DNA of 64,000 bases from Dactylonectria macrodidyma. Taxonomy: Eukaryota; Ascomycota; Sordariomycetes; Hypocreales; Nectriaceae. The notes beneath the pieces were generated by a model, which ran no database searches, was not told the DNA's origin, and was given only the letters and a program-made list of their open reading frames with translations. The stretch lies in contig JAGMUV010000018.1 in the NCBI GenBank assembly GCA_020744425.1, positions 434,001 to 498,000 of the forward strand, read 5' to 3'. Position numbers and translations under genes: made by a program. Below, in pieces: positions 23,348 to 35,810 of the stretch. The first letter of the stretch is position 1. The number at the start of each line of letters is the position of its first letter.

Positions 23348-24240
23348 GTTGAAATAAGTCGTATTGCTGAAGTTTACAAATAAATGGAGATCGAAGATCT
23401 TGTACAAACAATGTTCAGAGAGTGGCTTGGAATGTGTAACGGCTAGTCATCACTTTATACACGCGTTATGGTTATTGGATACTGAGACCTCCATCATCCA
23501 GGATAATGTTCCTCTCGTACCAGCGAGACAGAGATTCGAGGTCTGCCACGTCACTTGGATGGCTCGCCTACGAGTCAGTTCATCGTGTTAGGTACCACCC
23601 TAGTCCCAGCTACTCCCAAACTAGCTGCAACCAGACCTAAATGTGTCATGATCGGGCCGAATTTAATGTGGCGTTTGCAATGCATTCCATCGGGTATACT
23701 GTAAACTCCGTCGGCCACTTGTGTCTCTAAGCTCCGCGATTGGAACTCTAAAATATATTAAGCCTTTAGTTTCAGCTGAAGCTCTAAAGTATTTGATAAT
23801 TATAGTATTTAAATACTAGTAAATATCATTCCAATATGTATTATAATTATATTAAATAACGTATTATAATTACAAGATACCTAAAACATTCATAAAAATT
23901 AAAAATTAAAAAGATATTAAATTAAATATATTAACTGATAAAAATATATATACATAGAAATATTAGTACATGTACATAGCATAATATCTTAATAATTAAT
24001 GAAATTATTTAAATTAGAAAATTAAAATACCTTAATGTAGCAAAATTGGCATCTGGATCAAATTGATCTGTTAACATAAATACCTGGCTTCTTCCTCGCT
24101 GAATTAGAAGATAACATCTTTCAACATCAACATTCCGTTCCATCCCTTCTATCTTGTTTGATACAGTATAGGTCGACTGTTCATTTCCTTTACTCCTGTT
24201 CACGAACATCGCTTTGCAAACATCAGTCTACCTACATACG
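23348..24240. other. Divergent intergenic region with AT-rich pocket
   Basis: Between the Gre2-like (-) and NmrA-like (+) starts. The middle part is very AT-rich and is listed separately. No gene is seen. Confidence 0.5.
23745..24045. repeat. AT-rich pocket, possible RIP-degraded repeat remnant
   Basis: Composition changes sharply to almost pure A/T with many TAATTA, ATATTA and TTATAAT words, then returns to normal before the NmrA-like gene. This is the same texture as the RIP-mutated block beyond 36 kb, so a small decayed transposon is the likeliest explanation. A simple AT-rich promoter tract cannot be excluded. Confidence 0.5.
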
Positions 24241-25291
24241 ATGCCTCGCCCGTACGCAAACCAGCAACCCGAGGGGTTTTCTAACTACATCCAGAAAGTC
24301 GCAATTGTTGGGGTGAGCCATCCGGAATTCTGCTACTTTTTACCAATAATCAAGCTAACCTGCGCAGGCAAGTGGTAGTACGGGTAAATTTTTCACCAAG
24401 CACCTCCTGCAGACAGGGAAGCATACTGTGACAGCTCTATCGCGTGCTGGCAGCAATAACGTCTACCCGGATGGTACCAAGGTAGTCCAAGTGGACTACA
24501 ATGACGAGGATTCTCTGGTTTCCGCCTTGCAAGGCCAGGACTTCCTTGTGATTACCTTGGCCATCACTGCCCCAGAAGAGGTACATCGCAAGCTGGTCAC
24601 GGCGGCTGCCACAGCGGGAGTCCCGTATGTCATGCCTAATGCCCACAGCATCAACTTCTGGGACAGTGAGAGCTTTCGAAATGATCTTCCCGTTGGGGCA
24701 TTGGTCTTGAATAGAATCCAAGAAGTCAAGGATGCTGGTCTCAAGTGTATCTCTCTCATGATTGGATTCTGGTACGAGCACAGTTTGGCAATGGGAGAGG
24801 GCGGATTCGGCATCGATATTGGCAAGCGAACTGTTGTACTGTTCGATGATGGAAAAAAGGCCGTCAACACGTCGACATGGCCGCTGTGTGGTCGCGCTCT
24901 AGCGGCACTGGCGAGCCTGAAGAAACTTCCAGACGATGAAAGCGACGAGTCTGTCACTCTTGCTCACTTCCAGGACCGCCCAGCGTTCGTTTCCAGCTTT
25001 AAGGTCAGTCAGAATGACATCTTGGAGAGCATTAAGAGGGTTACGGGAACTACGGACGTGGACTGGAGCATTTCGCATGAGCTAACTGCTGAGCGTTACT
25101 CTGAGGGCGGCAAGGAACTTCAAGAGGGCAACCCAGGAGGCTTCTACAAGCAAATGTACGCAAGGGTTTTCTACCCAAGCGGCGACGCCGACTATGAGCC
25201 TGACAATCAGCTCTTGGGTTTGCTAGATGACGATCTAGATGAGGCTACGAGGGCAGGCATTGAGTTGGCCAAGGCGGGATATTCCTACTGA
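24241..25291 (+). CDS. NmrA-like / isoflavone-reductase-like NAD(P)-binding protein
   Basis: Two exons, 24241-24312 and 24368-25291, total 996 nt, or 331 residues. Splicing joins KVAIVG to ASGSTGKFF and completes the GxxGxxG dinucleotide loop at about 24-31. TALSRAGS follows beta2, then VQVDYNDEDSLVSALQG and the rest of an atypical-SDR fold, with an acidic C-terminus. Members are either redox sensors or NADPH-dependent reductases of aromatic compounds, and they are common in fungal secondary-metabolism clusters. No classical YxxxK is expected. The gene looks intact. Confidence 0.88.
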
Positions 25292-26344
25292 TTTGAAATC
25301 TCTCAGCGAGATAGTTGAACGTAGATTTTCAATTACAAACCACTACCACGGCCTAGTCACATTTTCCTAGAAGAGAGGGTATTTAGGTCTATGCAGCCCC
25401 AATGCAAGCCTATCCAGCCGCAGAAACAGAGCCCTTGCGGAACGACAACATAGCCGCGAAATATCCATACTGTCATGCACGACATCAACTCGTCATCCTA
25501 ACAACGTCGAGCAGACGGTTTCTTCACCGACAATACTTTAAAAACAGCGATTCTAGGCCTATTTATCCTACCGGGTCGACTCGGGTGCACAGCCGCGGCC
25601 ATGGATCGTCGTGTCCCGCACAGGTAATTGCTCTTCGAGGTCATGGCCGTACTCAAGACCTGACTCTGGGCTCGGATACGAACTTCATAGGTAGTCTTAG
25701 GCAGACGCCTGTGCGCTCGACTCAAAGGAGGCAATTGACAAACCACGCAAGATGACCACAGGAAAACGTATTAACAAAGGTCTTGGGGCTCAGATGAAGT
25801 ACTACGCTCATGGGAGTCTTCGGTTAGGTCACTACCCTAGACCAAGTTAACCCGACTTTGGGCCTCGTAAAAAGATGATCAAGTCTTACCATATACTACA
25901 CAGATCTTGCTTGGCAGCACCATGACAGGTCATGATTCTTGAAATCGCTCGATAAATAATAAGTGCATTTACCCAAAACGTGTCACCTTGCTCTCACCTC
26001 GCTTATGTTGATGCTTGCTCTGGTATGACTTTTCGGTGAAGTTGCAAACACCATGGCCCGCCTTTGTCGGAACCAATACGGCAACCGAATCCGGTATCCG
26101 ACATGCGACGCTAGGTGGCATGAGCAGCTGCCAGGATCATGCGCCACCCCAACCACTCAAGGCTCGCGTACGGCCCGCGGATTCGGTAGGGCCTCATGAT
26201 CCTGGCTCGACTCGGTCGATATTGAAGTGAATCACCAAGGGGCAGCTTGGGGTTTAAAATGGCCGCGAATTTTTCCTTTCGTAGTTCTGTCTCCTGACAT
26301 TCCGTTCCAGAGCGTTCTGTTTCTTTCTTGTTGGAAGTGTTCAG
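25292..26344. other. Intergenic region, no gene recognised
   Basis: About 1 kb upstream of the DHA1 transporter. A perfect 12-bp inverted repeat (GCCAGGATCATG at 26130-26141, its complement at 26194-26205) lies in the presumed promoter; its role is unknown. Confidence 0.5.
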
Positions 26345-28136
26345 ATGGAGTCTTCGAGTGCTTTGGATAAAGGTGCCTATTCCGGTAGTTCACCACATCA
26401 CTGTACGTTTTTCACATGTTACCTTTTTTGTGACCTGGTTTTCTCGGTGTTGTCCTGCGACTTTGGGAGTTGGCAGTCTAACAATGATTAACTAACTACT
26501 GCTGCACAGCTACCCCCAGCATGAGCTCCGACGACGAAACCCTAAGACTAGACACGGCGACGCGACAACCAAAAGGAGCTTTAGACTTGGAAAAGGGCAG
26601 AGACGAACCAGCGACTACGATCCCGCCCTCTTCACAGGACGATACCGAGAAGAAGAGTGATGTACGAGATGAGGTACAAAGTGAGGAACAAACCGGCCCA
26701 GACATGGTCTGGTGGGACAGCGACACAGACCCAGAGAACCCCTTGAACTGGCCCAAGTGGAGGAAGATTAGCAACTGCGGCCTCATCAGCATGCTCACGC
26801 TCATCGAGCCCCTTGCCTCGTCCATCTTCGCCCCCGGGATTCCGGAACTGATGCGCGACTTCAAAAGCACCAACTCCGAGCTGGGCGCTTTCGTCATGTC
26901 CGTCTACGTGTTGGGCTTCGCCTTTGGACCTATGATACTAGCGCCGCTGTCGGAAATGGTCGGCCGCGTGCCCGTCTACCACGTCTGCAACGTGTTTTTC
27001 CTCGCCTTTACTGTTGCGTGTGCCGTGGCGCCGAGTCTGAATTCACTCATCGTGTTCCGTTTCTTGGCTGGCACTTTTGGAGCGGCGCCCATGACTAACG
27101 GCGGCGGCAGCATTGCCGACATGTTCCGCGCTGAGGACCGAGCAGGAGTCATGGCCATCTTTAGTGTCGGGCCTCTGATTGGACCTATCATCGGCCCTGT
27201 TATTGGAGGTGTTCTTACAGATGCGATGGGTTGGCGTTGGGACTTTTGGGTCATCGTCATGGTTGCGGGCGCCATCACTGTGGGCATGGGCGTGGTCATG
27301 AAGGAGACGTATGCACCCGTCATCCTAGAGAGAAAAGCACAGCGACTTCGAAAAGAAACTGGCAACGACCGCCTTCGCTCTAAGCTCGACCCAGGGCTTT
27401 CTCACAAGGACAACTTCAAGCGGTGCATTGTGCGGCCGGCCAAGCTCCTCATATACTCGCCCATCTGCATCATCTTCGCCGCCTACCTCGCTCTTATTTA
27501 TGGCTACCTATACCTGCTCTTCAGCTCGGTACCGTTCGTGTTCGAGGAGACGTACGGATTCTCCACCAAAACGGTCGGGCTGGTGTACCTCGGCCTGGGC
27601 ATTGGTAGCTTCGTCGGAATGGGCTGGTTCGCGTATGACAGCGATAAGGAGGTGAAGAAGCAGATAGCCGTGGGGACCTTCAAGCCCGAGGTGCGGCTTA
27701 AACTTTTGCCTATTGCGGCTGTTATTTACCCTATTGGTTTCTTTATCTACGGATGGACGGCCGACTATGTGACGCATTGGATTGGGCCTGTCATTGGTCT
27801 GGCTGTCATTGGCGTTGGTAAGTGCCACTCATCATCTTCACATCAGATCTCATGCTGACCTCTCTAGGAAACCTTCTTGCATTCATGCCGATCTGCGTCT
27901 ATCTAGTCGACGCTTTCGAAATGTACGCGGCATCTGCCTTAGCAGCCAACACTATCATGAGATCCATCGCCGGCGCTGTTCTTCCCCTCTGCGGGATGAG
28001 AATGTACAACGCGCTGGGTCTAGGATGGGGAAACAGCATGCTTGGGTTTATTTCGGTTGCCCTCATTCCCATCCCTTTCATCATCCAGCGATACGGCGAG
28101 AAGTTGCGGAAGAAGTACGAAATCAAAGACCTCTAG
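26345..28136 (+). CDS. MFS drug/polyamine transporter, DHA1 (12-TM) family
   Basis: Three exons, with introns at 26403-26509 and 27818-27867 in phase. The first exon supplies MESSSALDKGAY. A charged cytosolic N-terminal region of about 90 residues ends in the family signature DPENPLNWPKWRK. Motif A reads APLSEMVGRVPVY, the antiporter region reads GPLIGPIIGPVIGGVL followed by GWRWDFW, and the protein ends KLRKKYEIKDL. Roughly a dozen hydrophobic segments are visible. Such plasma-membrane antiporters export drugs, polyamines or metabolites. It is the second transporter of the block, next to the regulator gene. It appears intact. Confidence 0.9.
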
Positions 28137-28352
28137 GCTGTCGGTGTTGTTTTTTCCACTTCTTCATTTACATCATCAGGCATTACAACATCTTTACTTT
28201 AGAACTAGATTTTTTTCCTCTTTTTTTTCATAGCGGGGGCAGCAAGTTTTACATAATGGTGATAATTCTAGATCTCTGCTGCTGGTTGGTACTTGGGTCT
28301 CGTCAGCTTCAATTGTACATTAATATCATCTTTCTTTCTCATCATCTAATTG

Positions 28353-29693
28353 CTACGGTTCCATCTCATCCACATTAATGCCCTCTACTACAGACTTCTT
28401 TGGCCAAGCTATCCACTCGTGCCATTGCTCCTCAAGGGCATGCTCGACAGACGCCATGACGTTAGAGCTCCAGCCGTTGTTCATCCAGTGGGGATGCTCA
28501 AATGGCTTGGCAAGCGCGGCATAGTGTGCTAGGAGGATAAGGGCGACATGATGCTTCTGGGTGATGAGGTCGATGAAGACGTGGGTTAGCGATATTGGCC
28601 ACATCCAGATCCGACGCGCCCGGAGCCCCGACGCCGGGTCGGTACAGGCTGCGTGTATCGTCCTCAACGACTCGAGAGCCAGGATACACGAAGACCGTAC
28701 GTTAATGGCCTCAAACGACGGGCTCAGGTCCCGAGCTAGCGAGTACACGAGATCCATACGCATCTGGAACGCACCAGTAGGTTTCATCAACGGCAGCGAG
28801 TCGTCTGCCAGAAGTGGCCCCAGCGGGCCGTCGCGGCTCCACGTCTCCATGGGCTTAAAGTCGCAGATACTCTGGACGCCCTGGAGCAGCAGGAAGGATT
28901 GCGCAATATCGCTGGGCGGCGGGGGCACGCCTTGGTCTTGGTGGTCGGCGATGGAGCACATGCTGAGGATGAAGACGAAGGTGGCGAGCAAGAAGTAGGG
29001 CTCAAAGTTCTCTTCGCTTATGTGTTGAAGCCTGGTCGAGAATGACTGCAGCGCTAGGCTTTGGAAGTGGGATGAGATGAGTATATACTCTCTGCGTTGG
29101 TCTGGGTGGCATTGGGCGTAATGCAGAGCAGACAGGGCGAGCAGACCGTTCATGAGAAATGCCTGTACGCCATCAGATACTTGTTAACAGTAGTATAGTC
29201 GGGTCCTCTTACATGCGAAAAGGCTGCCTGTGGTACTGTAATCCTCCAGACTTCATCCGTAGGCTGCTCATGCGCGAGAATGGCACAGACTGTAGTGTCG
29301 TAGTGATGCAACAGCCGCAGGCTCTGCAACCAAGTAGCAGGGGACTGGCACGTTTCGCTCTCGGCCGAGTCTCCCTGGGCCACTATCAGCGAACCGAGCT
29401 GGGGCGGTTGCTCTTTATTAGTATTGTTAGAGCCCGGCGTCGAAGGCGAGTCGACTGAATTAGACGAGGTTTTGCTCGTCTGCTCTGCAGCTTGCTGCAC
29501 CAAGCTGCAAGGAGCGTCAAAGCGAAGACAATTACGGCAGGGCCGCTGCTCATCGCACTGCGTCTCTTTCTCAGCGAGCCGTTTATTCTTAGTACAAGTG
29601 CATGCAGAAGCTCACCTTGACGTGCCGCTGCTTGCATCGGATACACCCGTTTCGCGACTTTTTGTGGCCAAGCCGTGACGATTGCGGTCGCAT
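28353..29693 (-). CDS. Zn2Cys6 transcription factor, Upc2-like
   Basis: Three exons, 29616-29693, 29213-29557 and 28353-29162, total 411 codons including the stop (410 residues). The DNA-binding cluster is complete after splicing: Cys17-x2-Cys20-x6-Cys27-x5-Cys33-x2-Cys36-x6-Cys43, within GCIRCKQRHVKC and CRNCLRFDAPC. A Ser/Thr/Asn-rich linker follows. The C-terminal helical part has the Upc2-like fungal-TF signature VPQAAFSHAFLMNGLLALSALH, created by the second splice. This is a nuclear sequence-specific activator or repressor. As the only dedicated regulator in the block it is the best candidate for pathway-specific control, with binding sites expected as CGG half-sites. Confidence 0.9.
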
Positions 29694-30959
29694 AATGACG
29701 GACTGCCCAAGAACAGTAGCCGATGGGACGAGATTTTTCTTGGTGTGAGAGAAGTCGGAAACCGGATGCCGCGTTCGCTTTCGTTTTAAGTGAAATGCGA
29801 TCGGGTTGCGGGGGAGCCAATCTTATTAAGTACATGGCTCGTTCTCGGGTTGCGGTGGCACGGAGTAGTGGCACCCGGCTCGCATGAGCAGCTGCTTAGA
29901 TAGTGAGATGCGTATTCGGGATTGTAGATCGAGATGAGATCGCATCTAGCTTACCCTGAATAGATTTGTCGAATGGCTTTTGCCAAGCTGAGTAGGCCGG
30001 CATATCACAATGGACTTGTTGGAGCATAATGCGAAGTAATCAATCCAAGGATTATCATTTCTAGGTATTTACAGTACTGGCAACACTATGCGACTGTATT
30101 TTCCCAGCACACAAGACATGGGTGTTCTTGGCCATCGCTCCATTCTCTGCCGTCCCATGTTCGGGCTAGCTCATCTCCCCGAAAGCCCGAGAGCCCGAGA
30201 TCTCCAGACCCATGTCAGTCGTGGGGCGACTCTGATAACACGCTTGGAATACAATACCCTATAGCGAAAACGAGTTGTCTGGTATCGGTCATTGAGCGCG
30301 TAGTGAGTTGTCACTATCAATAGAGCTGTCTGTTTTTCCTAGTCCGAATCAGGACAGGAAGTGGGTGTTTTGATAGGAATGGTAAAGTGATGAACAGTCC
30401 ATACTGAGAAGAGCAACTAGCGACAATAATGTCTTCAAAACAAAGACAAAACGTAATTTGTTTAGCTGTAATTCCAATCGCTTAGACTTTTTTGGGGCGA
30501 CACTCGAGGCGCTAAATTTAGGTAGCGTACGTAGAGTCCCCTGCAATCGACCTAATAGTGTAACGACTGCTAAAGATACTGCCATCGAACAATTCAGGAT
30601 TTAAGAATCACAAGTTTCGTGCCGTTCATAAGACGAAGTCAAATCCACTGGTTTGCCTAAGCCAACCCTTAATGAGCGGTATAGTGAATACATCATGCTT
30701 CATACTCCGCGTGACTAGGTGTCACGGGAAGGAAATGCCGCGCGGATTGGCGTAGCATTTGGGTAGGATTTTGATAAATAGTTAATTCTGAATCATCTTA
30801 CTTACTCCTCGTCTACTTCGATTCAAGACGGTATTATCACTGGCTGACTTATCAAGTCTAAAATCTGTCCGTTTCACTATTGCCCCTCCAAACTGCACAA
30901 TATGAAAATATCCGCATCTTAACTCCAACAAAAGGGGAACTGCTACGTACATCCAGAGT
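29694..30959. other. Intergenic region, no gene recognised
   Basis: About 1.27 kb between the regulator and the NACHT-TPR pseudogene. Short frames only, with no motif. Confidence 0.5.
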
Positions 30960-33900
30960 TCAGATACTGTTATCACCCGATAAGAGGTAGAAAGCGTCGT
31001 TTCCGTTTCTTCCCGGCCATAATATCTCAATTGGAAACATCTTGCGCCAGAACTCGAACCCAACTTTGCCTTCCATATTTTCAAGAATATGGCCCCGGCA
31101 CGACCTCGCCCATCTCGATGTCCACGGGACCAGCTTCCTCATCCGAGGCGGGATCGTCAGGTCGAACGCCTCATCAAACTCCCTCCGCAATATCTCCAAT
31201 ACTTGTTTCCTGTGTTCATTGCCCTGCAGCTCATTCTTAGACCCATCAAATATCTCTGACAGACACATGTGGCTGACCACGACCAAGATACGGTTCTCAT
31301 AGTTGGTTACGTAATGCTCGCAGATCGGCATGTCGTCAGCCATGATCGAAATCATCTGGGAAAGTAAGAGGATGGCACCGACGATGTTTTTCCCTTGTTG
31401 ATATGCAAGTGCGCGAAAAAGAAGCCGGTGAGACTCGACAACACAGAAGCGTCCGCAAATGAGCTCCTGACAACCAGTAGCTACCATTTCAAACGTGTCT
31501 GCTACTTCCTTAGCCCTGTCCCCAGCCACGCAGGCCATTCCAATACCGATTTGCAGCCTGATTGGTTTCAAAGGACCACAATCAACCCTGGAGAGCTCAA
31601 TACAGGCTAGGTACTGGTCGTACGGGTCCTGACGCTTTGGCCTCCCTACTTGAAGGCGTAGTGAGAATGCAAGCGCTTCGTGCAACTTACTCTCTTCTGA
31701 CTTGGCAATTGTCTGGAGAGAGTGCAGGCGTGACAACATCTTCCGGATATTCTTTTCGCTCTCTCCAAACTCACCATGAGATGTCAATAGTCGTACAACG
31801 AACCAAAGGTCGCTGTTGAACGGCATGTCACTCTCAGCGAAGGCGGTCTCGATGGCAGGCAAATGGCGGTGCAAAACCTCAACGGCCTTTTCCCTTTCTC
31901 CCACCATCATGTAAGTGCTAAATTGGCAATAGACAGCTTTTTGAAGCTCCTCGAGGCCGTAATTGGTGGATATTGAGGCAATGTCAAAGTTGGATAACTC
32001 GGTCTGAGCAGCGTGAAACTGTCCATTATCGTAATGGATTCTAGCAAGCCGGGAACGGACAAAGTTCAGACGTATCTTGCCATCAGCGATATTGACGTTG
32101 ATAAACTCTTTTGCCCTGATCCAGGTGTCTTTGGCATTGGAGGATTTCCCTAAAGAGTCCATGGCCCAAGCCGAACGGTTCAGGATTTTGTATATCGAAT
32201 CACGGCTAAGGCAACTCATATCAATTGTGCCTCGAACACAGTGACCCAGAATCCTGTCGGCATCCTCATTCCAGTGATTGTAGTGGAAGATGGTACCAAG
32301 GCTCAATATCATATTTGCCTTGAGCCGCACGAAATAGAGACTGCTTTCAAGTCTTCGGTAGCACCATTCCCTTAAGATGCTTCCCCCTGATGACGATCTC
32401 GTCCTGCCCGTCAGCCACTCTTCCACCTCAGATGCGAGCGACGAGGCTTGGCTCTGTCTATTCAAGGAAATGAGGGATTTCACACGGCATTCAGCCGCAG
32501 TAAGCCACAAGCAGTCGGCAATGGGATTTCTGGACCTCTCTTGCAGTATGTCTTGCGACTTTGAGTAATGTCTCTCAACAGACTCTTTGTCCTCAGTGCC
32601 ATCGCTCATGCTCAAGAAAAATCCCAGGACGAGGTGCGTAAAAGCCTCACGAGAATCGCGCTTCCCAGATACCTTGGACAGGGCCGCCTCATATACCTGC
32701 AACGCTTGCTCTGGTCTAGTATCCTCAATCAAGCACCCGAACACCATGAGACTTATGAACGACATCCTTTTGAGACATTCTTGCATTGCTCGTATTAGCA
32801 CGTCAAAGGGGTCGATGAAGGCTTTTGTCGTCATCAAAATAGACTTGACCGTAGGCGAAATGATTGAAAGTTGGCGCAGCCCAAATGATTGCTGGTTGAC
32901 CATAGTCCTTCTTACGGCACGATGAAGACCTCGAGCTTCGGTGCCAGGCAGCTTCGGTATTGTACCCAGTATTTCGAGGTTTTCGCCCAATGTCTCATGT
33001 TGAGCATCTCCCACCGTACCAAAGACGTGATGTGAGATCAAGGCTTCACGTGCCGCATGGCTGTCGTCCGCTTCGTAAGTCTGATACCAATCTAAAGACT
33101 TCTTCTTCAATCGATGGAACAGGCTCATGAATCCACCAGTTGCCGCATACGAGAAACCCCAATAACTCCAGAGCTGCAAGGTGTCGTCCCAGAAGTTGAC
33201 CGGCGGCGGCGAGTGCTCAGTCTCGCTGCTTTCCAGGAAGATGGCGAACTCCACCCAGGCAATGAACTTCTCAGACTTCAAAAAGGCCATTATATGGTTC
33301 GAAGCTACTTCAGCTGTCAGATCTGACTCCAACAGGTGTGTGGATATGTAGCCGGCCGCATAGCACAGTAGCGGATATCGGCTTGTGAGTCCGTCCATAT
33401 CGTTCAGTAGATCAAGGCTCTCCCAGTTTACTTGTTCAAGGTATCTCAAACATGCCAGACCGACTATTCTGTGGCATTCTTTTGTGTCAAGGCGAAAATA
33501 GGTGATGCTGCTGTCGCGGCCCTCCCATTGGCAAGGGGGTCGAAGGAGAAACTCTCGAACAGACGTGTGTCCGAGATAATCAGGTTGCCGTTGGTTGTTA
33601 TAAAGTCTTCACACCCATCAATAATCCCTTCTTCGCTGATGAGATTCTCCTGGTAGCAAGGCTCTGGCGATGTTGATGGGGAAGCAGAGGCGTAGGCGAG
33701 GCGAAGCTCCTCAATAGTGAGAGGGCGCGAAGCGCCAACTATCAGGCTCAGAAGCCTTCTTGCGCGCGTCGTTCGGACTGAGGGGTTGTTTGATCGCCCA
33801 CCAAGCCTCCCCATAAGCGCCGAAAACAGCCTGCAATACTCTCGATCCAGCTCATTTGGCAATCGGCTCAAGGTGGAGGTGACTTCAGACAGACTGAATG

Positions 33901-34400
33901 ATGCGCGAAGTTCTTGGAAAATGAGCTTAATCCATAAGAACATGACAGTCGATTTGGACTCTAGTTCTATCCGGACGTTATTTCGAATCGCGTCATCGGT
34001 GATGCTTGGACAGTTGTCCAACTCGAATGAAATGAACCTGTTCAGATCGTCCTGGACCAAATCCCTCGTCAACTCGATACGCAGTGGCCATCTTCGGAGA
34101 GCCATGCGAAGACTTGACTGTCTTCCAATGAGAAGGAGACGCATTCTGGGAATAGATTGTAGCAGTGCAATCAGCCCATCGAGAGGACCACTCTTAATCT
34201 CGTTCCAGTCGTCAGCAGATTCGTCAATGCCGTCTAGGACGCAGTATATGTCGGATTGATAGTTTTTGCCCAGCCTTTCAATCTCGATGCCTAGAGAAGC
34301 ATAGTGTTTGAGATGCGTTAGGTGTTCCAACAGTCGCGGTATGTGGCAGTTTTGCTGTTCTTCAGTAAGGCTGTCAAGGAGCTGCAGTAGCTCGCGAGAC
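30960..34400 (-). pseudogene. NACHT-TPR (STAND/NLR-like) protein gene, truncated and frameshifted
   Basis: Reading from about 34400, the frame carries a Walker-B-like segment YCVLDGIDES, a sensor-like strand RLLLIGRQS, LFLWIKLIFQEL-type helices (MFLWIKLIFQEL) and the winged-helix-like ARRLLSLIVGASRPLTIEEL, all typical of fungal NACHT proteins. It then stops. The continuation is in another frame: DSSITYFRLDTKECHRIVG joins into a long frame (30960-33449) of helical TPR-like repeats. The shift lies near 33525, where one base seems lost in AATGGG. No P-loop (GxxxxGKS/T) could be found upstream, where the ankyrin pseudogene lies. Intact relatives sense non-self and trigger heterokaryon incompatibility or defence; this copy is probably dead. 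Confidence 0.65.
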
Positions 34401-34509
34401 TAACTATAATTAGCACGGTCGCCTCCAAATGAGCATATGTGATACTTCCGCCTTACAGTAGTTTACTATAAATAGTGGTAGAGATCTTAGCACACATCAT
34501 CGACATCAA

Positions 34510-35405
34510 TCACAGTCTCAGTTGAGTAAGGTGCTGCATTGCAGGGAAGTCCAAGTCCTGATGTGCAATGTATTCATTCCATCTCGACGTGTCCCTCTCT
34601 AACCGCACCCATAAGCGTAGACTCGAGCTTCTCATCTCTAGGTTTCTCCTCTTATTCTCTCGCTTCGTCCAAATCCTCAACATCTGCGCCGGCATCCAGC
34701 AACACTCTGACTGATTCCACAGTTCCGCATCGCGCCAGAAACTGCATCGCACCCGTACCCTATATTCTCACATCCCTAACGACGAGCCAGCACATTTTCT
34801 CCTCAGGTTCTTCATTGGTCTTTTCCAGCGTAGCCGCCACGCGCAGTAATTTTCGGCCAAGCCAGCCGTCGTCGAGCCTCACGCCCTGAGAGCGCATGAA
34901 GTCGGGCTATTCGTAGTTTCTGGCCCGCAAAGCCGACGCGATTTGACTTCTGCTCGCAGGGCCATGGACCGACGGTAGGGGACTACGAGATAGGACTGAT
35001 GGCTCGCAGGCGATGAACGCGCGGGCTAGAGCGATACTGCCCTTGCGCGCGGTTTGAACAAGACTTGAGAACGAGACCTGCACCGGGTCTTCCGGGGTTG
35101 ATGCCGCTGTGTGGGGTGCATAGAACATGTCCCACAGTAAGTTCCCACTGTAAGTTGAAGATCTCGGGGGACTCCGCTCGTGTAGCGGCGAGCAACAGAG
35201 CCCCCGGTTGAGAAAGTTCAAGTTGAGCTGAGGAGACGGCTGTATAGTTAGCTTTGACATATTCAGGAAGCTGTGGGAACAAGTCAGACAAGAATGTCGT
35301 CGGTGGCTCCAAATCCCGGGATTTGACAAGCTGTAGGAGGTGGTTTTGGGAAGTTGTGTGATTTGTGGGCCTTTGAGCCGCGTCTGCAGGTTTTCCTTGC
35401 GACAT
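34510..35405 (-). pseudogene. Ankyrin-repeat protein gene, broken
   Basis: From the ATG at 35405 a frame starts MSQGKPADAAQRPTNH. Near 35140 a 13-bp tandem duplication (AACTTACAGTGGG then AACTTACTGTGGG) shifts it; without the extra copy it reads IFNLLWDMFYAPHTAAS. A second shift at GAATAGCCCGACTTC (about 34907) and in-frame stops follow. One is a TAA in a GAATAAGAG context that fits CpA to TpA. Ankyrin units are recognisable, for example GTVESVRVLLDAGADVEDL and ESTLMGAVREGHVE. It may once have been one gene with the NACHT part downstream, but this is not shown. Confidence 0.6.
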
Positions 35406-35810
35406 TTTGTTCGAAGTTGATGCGTTGTGAGAGTCTCTTGTCAGACCGAGTGCATGCGCAATCCCTTGCCGTCTGTTATCAGTGGTGGCGAGAGGGGAGA
35501 TCTGACATGCGTGAGAGATGCAGATGAATCAACAGTTAGCCGCTGCCTCTATGTTATCGCATGGGCAAGACCAGTTATTGCACTTATTATCTGCCAGTCG
35601 TATGCAGGCCAATCGTATCAAGTATTGGGATGCTGTGTTGCTAAAACAGAATAATTTAGTTACACAGTTCAGCTTCTCTTCATAAATGATAATACATTCC
35701 AACAACATTGGCGGTATAATGTTCATTACCGGCGCTGCTGAATGTAAATTTTGTCAATTGAGAATCCTTAACTCGCATTTGTACGCTTATTAGTGATGTG
35801 AAAACTTGCA
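35406..35810. other. Boundary region, no gene recognised
   Basis: Composition shifts from mixed to AT-rich here. This is the edge between the gene block and the transposon block. Confidence 0.45.

Noticed and set aside
28561..28998. 145-residue plus-strand frame
   Set aside because: It lies entirely opposite the last exon of the Zn2Cys6 regulator and has no family signature.
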